From NCBI GenBank assembly GCA_021780395.1, contig JAJXYU010000326.1, positions 1-29,739 of the forward strand: 29,739 nucleotides of DNA, read 5' to 3'. The notes beneath the pieces were generated by a model. It ran no database searches and was not told the origin of the DNA. It was given only the letters and a program-made list of their open reading frames with translations. The position numbers were made by a program, and so were the translations under genes. Within the stretch, counting starts at the first letter, position 1; each line of letters starts with the position of its first letter. This DNA comes from Pseudomonadota bacterium (lineage in GTDB: Bacteria > Pseudomonadota > Gammaproteobacteria > Steroidobacterales > Steroidobacteraceae). Shown in pieces: positions 11,915 through 18,301 of the stretch.

Positions 11915-12577
11915 TCAGCCCGCGCGCCCGCCGGGCGCATCGGCCGTGAGCGCCGCGATCAGGTCGCCAACCTGCGCGCGCCCGGCCGCGAGGTCCGCGC
12001 CGCCGTCCGAGACGATCGCGCGCAGGTCCGCGAGCGCGCGGTCGAAGCGGTCGTTGACCACGATGTAGTCGAACTCGACGCAATGCCCGATGTCCGCGAC
12101 CGCATCGCGCAGGCGGCGCCGGATCACCTCGTCCGTGTCGGTGCCGCGGCCTCGAAGCCGTTGTTCGAGCGCGGCGAGCGACGGCGGCAGCACGAAGATC
12201 GTACGCGCCTCCGGCAGCCGGGCGCGTACCTGCCGCGCGCCCTGCCAGTCGATCTCGAGCAACAGCCGCTCGCCCCGGTCGAGCGCGCGGCGTACCGTCT
12301 CGAGTCCAGTGCCGTAATGGTTGTCGAACACCCGGGCATGCTCGAGAAACTCCCCGCGTGCGGCCATCTCCTGGAAGCGCTCGACGGAGACGAAATGGTA
12401 ATCGCGCCCGTCGATCTCGTTCGGCCGCCGCGCTCGGGTCGTGTACGAGACCGAGAACCGCAGTCCGGGGTCGCTTTGAACCAGCGCTTTGACCAGGCTC
12501 GTCTTGCCGGCGCCCGACGGCGCGGCGATCACGTAGAGGCGGCCGCGGCCGCCGTTGTTGGCGCGATCGGTGCCCAC
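11915..12577 (-). CDS. gmk: Guanylate kinase
   Basis: Phosphorylates GMP to GDP in the cytosol. The 220-residue product has the P-loop VIAAPSGAGKTS (16-27), SVSYTTRARRPNEIDGRDYHFV for GMP binding, FLEHARVFDNHYGT, and LLEIDWQGARQVR. The start is a GTG at 12577, 4 bp after the TAA of a relic yicC tail. That is the expected coupled arrangement before the element at 12587-16655 split the two genes. No strong ribosome site precedes the GTG. The C-terminal extension (ADAPGGRAG) is unremarkable. Confidence 0.96.
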   Translation of the reverse strand: MGTDRANNGGRGRLYVIAAPSGAGKTSLVKALVQSDPGLRFSVSYTTRARRPNEIDGRDYHFVSVERFQEMAARGEFLEHARVFDNHYGTGLETVRRALDRGERLLLEIDWQGARQVRARLPEARTIFVLPPSLAALEQRLRGRGTDTDEVIRRRLRDAVADIGHCVEFDYIVVNDRFDRALADLRAIVSDGGADLAAGRAQVGDLIAALTADAPGGRAG

Positions 12578-12581
12578 GGGG

Positions 12582-12620
12582 TTACTCGACGTTCTGCACC
12601 TGCTCGCGCGGAACGAGCAT
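12582..12620 (-). pseudogene. Relic of the original yicC 3' end
   Basis: The minus strand encodes MLVPREQVQNVE-stop. The last eight codons match the YicC C-terminus (REQVQNIE) now found at 16628-16655. This is the chromosomal tail left next to gmk when the element inserted. By chance or selection it begins with an ATG at 12620, so a 12-codon minigene ends 4 bp before the gmk start. Confidence 0.8.
12587..12609. repeat. Attachment-site repeat, left copy
   Basis: Reads CGACGTTCTGCACC followed by TGCTCGCGC. It matches 16633-16655 at 21 of 23 positions; the two differences are C/T changes at 12590 and 12600. It encodes the end of yicC on the minus strand. Confidence 0.8.
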
Positions 12621-12664
12621 AACTTTATGATTCGTATCGACTAACACCGGTCATTTCCCTAAGT

Positions 12665-12683
12665 AGCTACACTTCCAGCTACA
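12665..12683. repeat. Left pair of AGCTACA arm-type repeats
   Basis: AGCTACA occurs at 12665-12671 and 12677-12683, start-to-start spacing 12 bp. The same heptamer with the same 12-bp pairing recurs at the right end of the element, in the same orientation. This is the pattern expected of integrase arm-binding sites. Confidence 0.6.
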
Positions 12684-12772
12684 GCCACCCTGGGCCACAT
12701 TTCGGATCATGCCGGGTAAGGTTACTTGATGGCCAAGGGAGCTGCGGTCGCAATTGCTAATGCGAAATCATA

Positions 12773-12795
12773 GACGCCTCCGCGAGGGAGGCGTC
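12773..12795. terminator. GC-rich hairpin, possible terminator
   Basis: A perfect 9-bp stem (GACGCCTCC ... GGAGGCGTC) with a 5-nt loop. No T-run follows on the plus strand and only a weak one on the minus strand, so termination is uncertain. Given its place before mobilization genes it could instead be an oriT stem-loop. Confidence 0.35.
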
Positions 12796-12880
12796 GAGCC
12801 GGAGATTCTATCGTCGGCGGGGTTGGAAACTAGACTGTACGAACCGCCAATCAGGGAGGCAACGGGAATTGTGATGATGC

Positions 12881-13252
12881 ATGCAACCGCCTACGCGGCT
12901 GGTCTCTCCCGTAGCTGCCAGCGCGTTCGGTGATCTGGCGCTTCCTGTGATCGAAACTCCGGAGCAGAAGACCCGCCACGACATCGACGCGAAACTAATT
13001 GCGTCCGGTTGGCTCGTGCAGGACCGCGACGACCTGGACCTGACCGCCGGCCGCGGCATCGCCGTGCGCGAATTTCCGATGAAGTCCGGCTTCGGCTTCG
13101 CCGACTATTTGCTCTACCTCGACCGCAAGGCTCATCCCGTTGAATTCCAGGCAATGCTCCGGGTCTGCGAGGCCCTGCGGGATCACGTCAAAGCGCTGCT
13201 CCGGGAAAACGCCGTGAGCTGGAAGGTCGGGTATGTCGAAACGCATCCCTGA
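12881..13252 (+). CDS. Chimeric HsdR N-terminal / mobilization fragment
   Basis: A 123-residue ORF that looks like two joined remnants. Residues about 26-67 (TPEQKTRHDIDAKLIASGW, then DRDDLDLTAGRGIAVREF, then GFADYLLYLDRKA) closely resemble the N-terminal nuclease domain of type I restriction R subunits. In HsdR that segment is followed by a VxEAK motif, which is absent. From about residue 68 (VEFQAMLRVCEALRDHVKALL...VGYVETHP) the sequence is helical and unlike HsdR. It overlaps the relaxase start by 20 bp, so this part is probably the end of a mobilization accessory gene. Without the catalytic ExK it should have no nuclease activity. Expression is uncertain; no good ribosome site precedes the ATG. 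Confidence 0.6.
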   Translation: MQPPTRLVSPVAASAFGDLALPVIETPEQKTRHDIDAKLIASGWLVQDRDDLDLTAGRGIAVREFPMKSGFGFADYLLYLDRKAHPVEFQAMLRVCEALRDHVKALLRENAVSWKVGYVETHP

Positions 13253-14117
13253 TGAACCTTTCTTGGAGATCGTGAGCCATGGTCGATGGGGCCCCGACCG
13301 GCGTGACCGCCTGTCGCCGGCGCAGATCCAGCAGATCGCACGCACCGTCGCCCGCACGCCGGAAGTCATGGTCAAGGTATTGCCGGCCGGCGCCATTTCG
13401 GCGGCGGTGGTGCGCCAGCACCTGGCGTACGTCGGCCGGCAGGGGGATGTGGAACTGCTGGCCGACGACGGTCAGCGGCTCCAGGATGGCGACGCCGCCA
13501 CAGACCTGATCGAGGACTGGGATCTCGACCTGGCGGAATGCCAGTCGGGTCTCGGCGGATTGAAGGGACGGCGGGCGCCGAAGCTCGTGCACAAGCTGGT
13601 GTTCTCGATGCCGGCCGGAACGCCGGCGGCCAAGGTGCTTGCTGCGACGCAGGGATTCTGCCGCGAGCAACTGGCGTTCAAGCATCGCTATGTCCTGGCG
13701 CTGCATACCGATGAGCCGCACCCCCACGTGCATGTCATCGTCAAGGCGGTCAGCGAGCAGGGTGAACGCATGAATATCCGCAAGGCCACGCTGCGCCAGT
13801 GGCGAGAGGAATTCGCGCACCAGCTGCGCCGGGTCGGCGTCGCGGCCAATGCGACACCGCGTTTCGTGCGCGGGGAAACACGCCCGCGGAAGTCCGACGG
13901 CATCTATCGCGCGGCTCAGCGCGGCTCATCCACCCACATGCGCGAGCGTGCCCATGCAGCGGCAGAGGCTCTACGGACGGGGGATCGGGTCGGCGATTCC
14001 GCCAAACGGAAAATCCGCGAGACACGGCAAGCTCTGGAGCGCCGATGGCTTGCCACCAGCGAAGCGCTGAAAAACCAGGGCCAGACCGCGCTCGCCGAGC
14101 AGGCCCGGAGTCGTTGA
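13233..14117 (+). CDS. Relaxase/mobilization nuclease-like protein
   Basis: Likely DNA-nicking transfer protein of the VirD2/MobA-like (MOBP) type. The 294-residue product has a candidate catalytic Tyr in VVRQHLAYVGRQG (about 69-81), a conserved-looking middle (KLVHKLVFSMPAGTPAAKVLAAT), and the metal-binding His cluster HTDEPHPHVHVIVK near 161-174. The C-terminal 90 residues are charged and probably helical. It has a good ribosome site (GGAAGG, 6 bases before the ATG) and seems full length in its nuclease part. It may be a stand-alone nuclease domain or have lost a C-terminal domain. It would act at an oriT, probably upstream. Confidence 0.75.
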   Translation: MSKRIPDEPFLEIVSHGRWGPDRRDRLSPAQIQQIARTVARTPEVMVKVLPAGAISAAVVRQHLAYVGRQGDVELLADDGQRLQDGDAATDLIEDWDLDLAECQSGLGGLKGRRAPKLVHKLVFSMPAGTPAAKVLAATQGFCREQLAFKHRYVLALHTDEPHPHVHVIVKAVSEQGERMNIRKATLRQWREEFAHQLRRVGVAANATPRFVRGETRPRKSDGIYRAAQRGSSTHMRERAHAAAEALRTGDRVGDSAKRKIRETRQALERRWLATSEALKNQGQTALAEQARSR

Positions 14118-14164
14118 TTTAGGTTGTTTCATTAACCTAAAATAAGACCGGGCGTTATTTTAGG
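14118..14164. promoter_or_regulatory. Nested palindromes, probable operator of the fic gene
   Basis: Two perfect inverted repeats overlap between the relaxase stop and the fic start. TTTAGGTT (14118-14125) pairs with AACCTAAA (14134-14141), spacer 8. CCTAAAATAA (14136-14145) pairs with TTATTTTAGG (14155-14164), spacer 9. The shared motif is CCTAAA/TTTAGG. A possible -35 TTAACC (14132-14137) and -10 TATTTT (14156-14161), 18 bp apart, fall inside them, so a bound repressor would block RNA polymerase. The natural candidate is the C-terminal winged helix of the Fic protein itself. Confidence 0.65.
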
Positions 14165-14178
14165 CTCTCTGAGTCCGC

Positions 14179-15342
14179 ATGGATCGACCCCAACCCGGTC
14201 ACTACATCAGCGTCTCGACGGCAGGAGAACCGTTCCAGGCGTTCGTTCCGGCACCGCTGCCGCCGGACCCGCCCATCTTGTGGTCGGGGGCGTTGCGGCA
14301 CAAGTTCGACGCGGCGCTCGTCGCGCTGGGTCGACTCGATTCCGTTACCTCACTGCTGCCCAATGCGGCGTTGCTCCTCTACAGCTTTGTGCGCAAAGAG
14401 GCGGTGCTGTCCTCGCAAATCGAAGGCACCCAATCCTCACTCGCCGATCTGCTGCTCTACGAGGTCGATGAGGAGCCAGGCGTACCCGTCGAGGATGCCC
14501 GGGAGGTCAGTCGGTGCGTGGCAGCGCTGGAGCGGGGACTGAAGAAACTTCGCGGCGGCCTGCCGGCGTGTACTCGCTTGCTCTGCGAGATGCACAAGGT
14601 GTTGCTCTCGCACCCCGGTGGGAAGGCCAAGGCGCCGGGCGAGCTGCGCCGTTCTCAGGTTTGGATAGGCGGTACCCGACCCGGCAATGCCGTGTTCGTC
14701 CCGCCACCGGCCAGTGACGTGGCAACGTGTCTGGCGTCACTGGAACGATTTCTCAACGACGAACCCGAACCCGTGCCACCGCTGCTCAAGGCGGCACTGG
14801 TCCATGTGCAGTTCGAAACCATCCACCCGTTCCTCGACGGCAATGGACGTATCGGTCGGCTGCTCATCGTCTTGCAGCTGGTCGCCGACGGGGTATTGCG
14901 CGAGCCGATGCTCTATCCAAGCCTGTACTTCAAGAGGCACCGGGCGCTCTACTACGAATTGCTGAATGATGTCCGACTGCGCGGCGACTGGGAGCGCTGG
15001 CTGGATTTCTTCGCGGAAGGCATCGAGGCGAGTGCGACCCAAGCCGTGGCAACCGCGAACGCGCTGCTGGCGCTGGTCAACGCCGATCGCGACCGAATCG
15101 CCCGCCTGGGACGCGCAGCACCCTCCGCCCTCGCGGTCCATCAGGCACTGCAGCGGCAGCCCATCTCCACTGCAACATCGCTAGTCAAGGCCACCGGACT
15201 TACGGCCGCCACGGTGAACAAATCGCTCGCCCATCTCGAGACCATCGGTGTAGTGGGAGAGCTCACCAACCGGCAGCGGGGTCGAGTGTTCAGCTATGGA
15301 AAGTACGTCAAGGAGCTGGCGGCGGAGATGGAATCACCGTGA
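14179..15342 (+). CDS. Fic-domain protein with C-terminal winged helix
   Basis: Fic enzymes usually transfer AMP from ATP to a hydroxyl side chain of a target protein. The 387-residue product has an N-terminal autoinhibitory motif SSQIEG (S78-G83, the (S/T)xxxE(G/N) form of class II Fic proteins), the flap GELRRSQVWIGGTRPGNAVF (154-173), the catalytic core HPFLDGNGRIGR (216-227) complete with His and both Arg, and a winged-helix region at about 315-372 (SLVKATGLTAATVNKSLAHLE). All catalytic residues are present, so it should be active once the inhibitory Glu82 is displaced. The ATG follows the palindromes by 14 bp with no clear ribosome site, which may mean a very short leader. It overlaps the next gene by 4 bp. 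It is probable cargo of the element; whether toxin-like or regulatory cannot be told. Confidence 0.93.
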   Translation: MDRPQPGHYISVSTAGEPFQAFVPAPLPPDPPILWSGALRHKFDAALVALGRLDSVTSLLPNAALLLYSFVRKEAVLSSQIEGTQSSLADLLLYEVDEEPGVPVEDAREVSRCVAALERGLKKLRGGLPACTRLLCEMHKVLLSHPGGKAKAPGELRRSQVWIGGTRPGNAVFVPPPASDVATCLASLERFLNDEPEPVPPLLKAALVHVQFETIHPFLDGNGRIGRLLIVLQLVADGVLREPMLYPSLYFKRHRALYYELLNDVRLRGDWERWLDFFAEGIEASATQAVATANALLALVNADRDRIARLGRAAPSALAVHQALQRQPISTATSLVKATGLTAATVNKSLAHLETIGVVGELTNRQRGRVFSYGKYVKELAAEMESP

Positions 15343-15734
15343 CGGAGCAGGATCGGCTCGCGGCGCTCCAGGCGGAAAAAGGCCGTCTCATACGGATGCA
15401 CCCTATGCAACACGCCATCAAGGAAGCCGACTGGAAACTGCTGCGCGCCGTGCACCCGCTCGCCCTGGAGCGCTATTGTGATCGAGTGTTCCGCGAGGTC
15501 GAACAAGTCGTGCGGGACAGCTCAAAAGGTACCCACGAGCGCTACCAGACTCTCTTCGAGCTCGTTCAGCAGCGCGATCGCGAGATCGCCCGGCTCTTCA
15601 ACGACCCGCGGCGTTCGACGGCATTGGAGATGCTCGCCGGTCTGCACGCCGAAGGCCTGTTGACCGAAGAGGAGTTCGCTCGCCTGAGTCCGGAAACTCG
15701 CAATGCCGTTGCGACCCGGCTGGGCGCACGCTGA
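15339..15734 (+). CDS. Small fic-coupled protein with SHOCT-like tail
   Basis: A 131-residue protein starting at a GTG that overlaps the fic stop (GTGA), so it is probably translationally coupled. It is mostly charged and helical, with no signal peptide or membrane segment. Residues about 94-120 (TALEMLAGLHAEGLLTEEEF...) resemble the SHOCT short C-terminal domain. Its function is unknown. The overlap suggests it works with, restrains or is modified by the Fic protein; that is inference. Confidence 0.75.
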   Translation: MTEQDRLAALQAEKGRLIRMHPMQHAIKEADWKLLRAVHPLALERYCDRVFREVEQVVRDSSKGTHERYQTLFELVQQRDREIARLFNDPRRSTALEMLAGLHAEGLLTEEEFARLSPETRNAVATRLGAR

Positions 15735-16386
15735 CCGCGATGGCAACTCCCGCGCGCTTCTCCACGTCCACCCTGATCGGTTTGAATGGGTTGGTGCCCT
15801 GGCTGGCAGCGGCGGGCCTGGCCGGGTTGCTCATCAGGAAACGACGCCGTACGCCAAAGGCGAAAATCCGTCGCGTGAAGCGCAAAAGATCATTCGCCGC
15901 CGTCGGGGAACGGCCCTTGAGGTCATCGAGAAGCTGTGCCACGTCGGCCGGCGTGATGTCGCTCGCCGCAAATCGTCCGAGCTTCGGCAGCAGGTACTTG
16001 TCGAGATACCGGCGCGGCACGGCGGGGTGCTTGAGGCCGCGCGCCTGGACTTCGGCCCGGTACCAGTCCTCGCACAGCGATTTGAACGAGCCCTTCTGGC
16101 GCTCTTCCGCCAGGGCGGCGCGTCGGACGGACAGCGGATCCTGCTGCTTGTCGAGCAGTACGCGCGCCTGACGAGCCTCGATGCGCGCCTGGGCGAGTGG
16201 CATATCGGGATAGTTGCCGAGGGTCAGCCAATGCGGTCGGCCTGCGAAGGTATAGCGCAAGGTCCACGAGGCGCTCTCGCGATTCTGCTTGCGAAGGTAG
16301 AGCCCGTCGCCGTCACTCAAGAGCACCGGTGCGCCGGCCCGATGCGCTCGATCCACCGCCAGCGCCGTGAGTTTCGCGCGCGCCAT
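15598..16386 (-). pseudogene. Tyrosine integrase lacking its catalytic domain
   Basis: From the ATG at 16386 the first about 189 codons match the N-terminal half of P4-like integrases: the arm-binding domain (DGDGLYLRKQNRESASWTLR, WLTLGNYPDMPLAQAR, ARVLLDKQQDPLSVRR) and the core-binding SAM-like domain (RRYLDKYLLPKLGRFAASDI). Likeness ends near SNPARP, about base 15820. The open frame runs on to 15598 as unrelated sequence, partly antisense to the small fic-coupled gene. The catalytic R-H-x-x-R-Y region is absent, so a deletion removed half the gene. Confidence 0.85.
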
Positions 16387-16409
16387 TTCGCCCCTCGCTG
16401 TCTTGCTTC

Positions 16410-16450
16410 GGGGTGTTCGTGGAGTGCTTCCAGCACTGCACGAACACCCC
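16410..16450. promoter_or_regulatory. Long palindrome just upstream of the integrase
   Basis: GGGGTGTTCGTG (16410-16421) pairs with CACGAACACCCC (16439-16450). After one mismatch, AGTGC pairs with GCACT around a 5-nt loop, giving 17 pairs in 18. It lies 23 bp upstream of the integrase ATG. It could be an operator for integrase or excisionase control, a recombination-site structure, or a terminator without a T-run. Confidence 0.6.
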
Positions 16451-16466
16451 TTGCTCGTCGAATGGC

Positions 16467-16527
16467 AGCTACAAATTTAGCTACAACTCGACGCCGTTCT
16501 AGCTACGCCTCTAGCTACAAGTGTAGC
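16467..16527. repeat. Right cluster of AGCTACA arm-type repeats
   Basis: AGCTACA at 16467, 16479 and 16513, plus AGCTACG at 16501, form two pairs each spaced 12 bp start to start. An inverted TGTAGC follows at 16522-16527. It matches the left pair at 12665-12683 in unit, spacing and orientation. Confidence 0.65.
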
Positions 16528-16589
16528 CCAGAGGTCGCTGGAGGCTAGTGGACGATATTGGGTAAAACTCCCAGAAATTCAGTGGCTTG

Positions 16590-16623
16590 CAGCGTTCCCT
16601 CCGGAAGTCTCCGGACGACGCTG
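16590..16623 (-). terminator. Stem-loop just after yicC, possible terminator
   Basis: Outer arms CAGCGT (16590-16595) and ACGCTG (16618-16623), inner arms CCGGA (16601-16605) and TCCGG (16610-16614). It begins 4 bp past the yicC stop on the minus strand. No immediate T-run, so intrinsic termination is doubtful; it could stabilise the yicC 3' end. Confidence 0.35.
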
Positions 16624-16627
16624 GAAG

Positions 16628-17491
16628 TCATTCGATGTTCTGCACTTGCTCGCGCATCTGCTCGATCAGGACCTTCATGTCGACGGCCGCGCGCGTCGTC
16701 TCGACGTCCTGCGACTTCGATGACAGCGTGTTGGCCTCGCGATTGAGCTCCTGCATCAGGAAATCGAGCCGGCGACCGGCGGGCTCGTCCACACCGAAGG
16801 CCGTGCGTATCTCGGCGACGTGACCGCGCAGACGGTCGATTTCCTCGTCCACGTCGAGCCGTTGCGCGAGGATCGCGAGCTCCTGCTCGAGGCGGCCGCG
16901 ATCGGCCATGACACCGAACTCGGCGATCCGCTCGCGCAATTTCGCGTACTGGCGCTCCACGATGCCGGGGCGCCGGGCCGCGACCCGCTCGGCGAGGTCG
17001 AGCAGGCCACTGCAGCGCTGTTCGAGGCCGGCCTGGAGCCTTGCTCCCTCCGCGTCGCGGAACCGTCCCAGTTCGGCGAGCGCGTCCTGCAGCAGCTCGA
17101 GCGCGGCCTCCTGGATCGGCGCGGATTCCTGCGCGGCGTCGCGGACCACGCCGGGCCAACGCAGCAGGTCGACGACCTCGATGCGGGCGGCGGGTCCGGC
17201 GAGCGCCGCTGCGTCGCGCGCACGGGCCGCGAGTGATTCGAGCAGCCGGGTGTCGATGTCGAGGGTGGCGGCGGTCGCCGCCGGTCGGAACGACAACGTG
17301 CCGTCGACCTTGCCCCGGCGCAGCGCGGCACCGATCCCGTGGCGGATGCGTGCCTCGATCGGCCGGCATTCCTCGGGCAGGCGCAGCGCGATCTCGAGGA
17401 AGCGGTGGTTCACGGTCCGCAGCTCCCACGCGAGCATGCCCCAGCTGCAATGGCTCTCGCGGCGGGCGAAGCCCGTCATGCTTCGGATCAT
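16628..17491 (-). CDS. yicC: YicC-family endoribonuclease
   Basis: Member of the YicC family, now regarded as an endoribonuclease linked to small-RNA turnover and stress. The 287-residue product is full length, starting MIRSMTGFAR and containing LRTVNHRFLEIALRLPEE, then the C-terminal DUF1732 region (FLMQELNREANTLSSKSQD near 249-267) and the terminus MREQVQNIE. The last codons lie in the element's direct repeat, so its C-terminus was rebuilt by the insertion. It should be followed by gmk but is now 4 kb away. It is divergent from the PP2C gene across 63 bp. Confidence 0.94.
   Translation of the reverse strand: MIRSMTGFARRESHCSWGMLAWELRTVNHRFLEIALRLPEECRPIEARIRHGIGAALRRGKVDGTLSFRPAATAATLDIDTRLLESLAARARDAAALAGPAARIEVVDLLRWPGVVRDAAQESAPIQEAALELLQDALAELGRFRDAEGARLQAGLEQRCSGLLDLAERVAARRPGIVERQYAKLRERIAEFGVMADRGRLEQELAILAQRLDVDEEIDRLRGHVAEIRTAFGVDEPAGRRLDFLMQELNREANTLSSKSQDVETTRAAVDMKVLIEQMREQVQNIE
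16633..16655. repeat. Attachment-site repeat, right copy inside yicC
   Basis: Reads CGATGTTCTGCACT followed by TGCTCGCGC. It pairs with 12587-12609 with two differences, and supplies the present YicC C-terminal codons. Recombination between the copies would excise 4,046 bp and restore yicC 4 bp before gmk. Confidence 0.8.
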
Positions 17492-17554
17492 AGGGTTTGC
17501 GGCCGTAAATCGGTGATAATCGCCGAAAGTCTAGCAGAACCCCAGGAGCGTTCC

Positions 17555-18301
17555 TTGCAAATAGAGATCGCGGACGTGAGCCTGATCGGCCATCGCGAAG
17601 AGAACCAGGACCGGGTCGCGGCAGCCGCCGACGAGCACTCGGCGCTCCTCGTCGTGGTCGACGGCATGGGCGGTCACGCCGAGGGTGCGCGTGCCGCGGA
17701 GACCGCGCTCGCGACGCTGCTGGAGGCGTTCTGGCAGACCGCGCATCCCGTGTTCGACCCGCTCGGGTTCCTGCACCTCGCGATCGGCCGCGCGCACGAC
17801 GCGGTGGCCGAGCTCGGCCGCGGGCTTGCGGTCGAGGCGCGACCGAGGGCGACCTGCGCGGTCTGCCTGGTGCAGGGAGCGTCCGCCTATTGGGCACATG
17901 TCGGTGACAGCCGCGTCTACCAGCTGCGCGCGCACCGGGTCGTCGAGCGTACCCGGGATCACAGCCACGTCGAGGTGCTGTTGCGCGAGGGGCTGATCAC
18001 GGAATCGCAGATCCACGGGCATCCGATGCGCAACTACGTCGAGTGTTGCCTCGGCGGGGATCCGGTGCTGCCGGAGATGAGTCTCTCTTCGCTGCGCCGG
18101 CTCGAGCCCGGGGACCTGTTGTTGCTGTGCACCGACGGATTCTGGTCCGGCTTGAAGGAGGAAGACCTGGTGCGCTTCGCCGAAACCACCGACGAGCCGC
18201 TGCGAGCGGCGCTGACCGCGTTGGGCGGCCGCGCGGTGGATGCATCCGCGCCCTACAGCGACAACACGAGTGCCGCGGCGCTGCGTTGGCGGGCCGCATG
18301 A
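17555..18301 (+). CDS. PP2C-family protein phosphatase
   Basis: Metal-dependent Ser/Thr phosphatase of the PrpC/Stp type, probably cytosolic. From the chosen start the product is 248 aa with all main motifs: GHREENQD (12-19), VVVDGMGGH (33-41), [21 protein letters not shown] and SDNTSAA near the end, whose Asp residues bind the metals. I chose the TTG at 17555 because AGGAG stands 6 bases upstream and the protein then begins at the family N-terminus. Upstream in-frame codons run back into sequence antisense to yicC. No partner Ser/Thr kinase gene is in the window. It overlaps rph by 4 bp. Confidence 0.92.
   Translation: MQIEIADVSLIGHREENQDRVAAAADEHSALLVVVDGMGGHAEGARAAETALATLLEAFWQTAHPVFDPLGFLHLAIGRAHDAVAELGRGLAVEARPRATCAVCLVQGASAYWAHVGDSRVYQLRAHRVVERTRDHSHVEVLLREGLITESQIHGHPMRNYVECCLGGDPVLPEMSLSSLRRLEPGDLLLLCTDGFWSGLKEEDLVRFAETTDEPLRAALTALGGRAVDASAPYSDNTSAAALRWRAA

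Larger units (their letters stand above)
12610..12880. other. Non-coding left end of the element
   Basis: No convincing gene in 271 bp. It is visibly AT-richer than the flanking genes and holds the left arm-type repeats (12665-12683) and a GC-rich hairpin (12773-12795). Being directly upstream of mobilization genes it is the likeliest place for an oriT, but I recognise no nic-site consensus. A promoter reading left into gmk would also have to lie here; I see no strong one. Confidence 0.5.
12587..16655. mobile_element. Decayed integrative/mobilizable element in the yicC 3' end
   Basis: About 4.05 kb bounded by a 23-bp direct repeat (21 identical) of the yicC terminus. It interrupts yicC-gmk, genes that are adjacent in many gammaproteobacteria. 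Contents left to right are arm-type repeats, a hairpin, a chimeric HsdR/mobilization ORF, a relaxase, a Fic-HTH gene with a small overlapping partner, a truncated tyrosine integrase reading leftward, a long palindrome and more arm-type repeats. The copy at 16633 restores the YicC C-terminus, the normal outcome of site-specific insertion into a gene end. With the integrase catalytic domain gone it should not move without help. The 3' end of yicC is a reported site for mobilizable islands in Vibrio, from memory. Confidence 0.85.

Noticed and set aside
12610..12880. Origin of transfer (oriT)
   Set aside because: Position and hairpin fit, but no nic-site consensus known to me is present, so not called.
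15740..16171. Plus-strand frame after the fic-coupled gene with one hydrophobic segment (LIGLNGLVPWLAAAGLAGLLI)
   Set aside because: Most of it is antisense to the integrase remnant and very Arg/Ser-rich. The first 35 codons could be a tiny membrane protein, but no ribosome site supports it.
16467..16527. Short CRISPR-like array
   Set aside because: Repeats are only 7 bp with 5-15 bp spacing; arm-type integrase sites explain them better.
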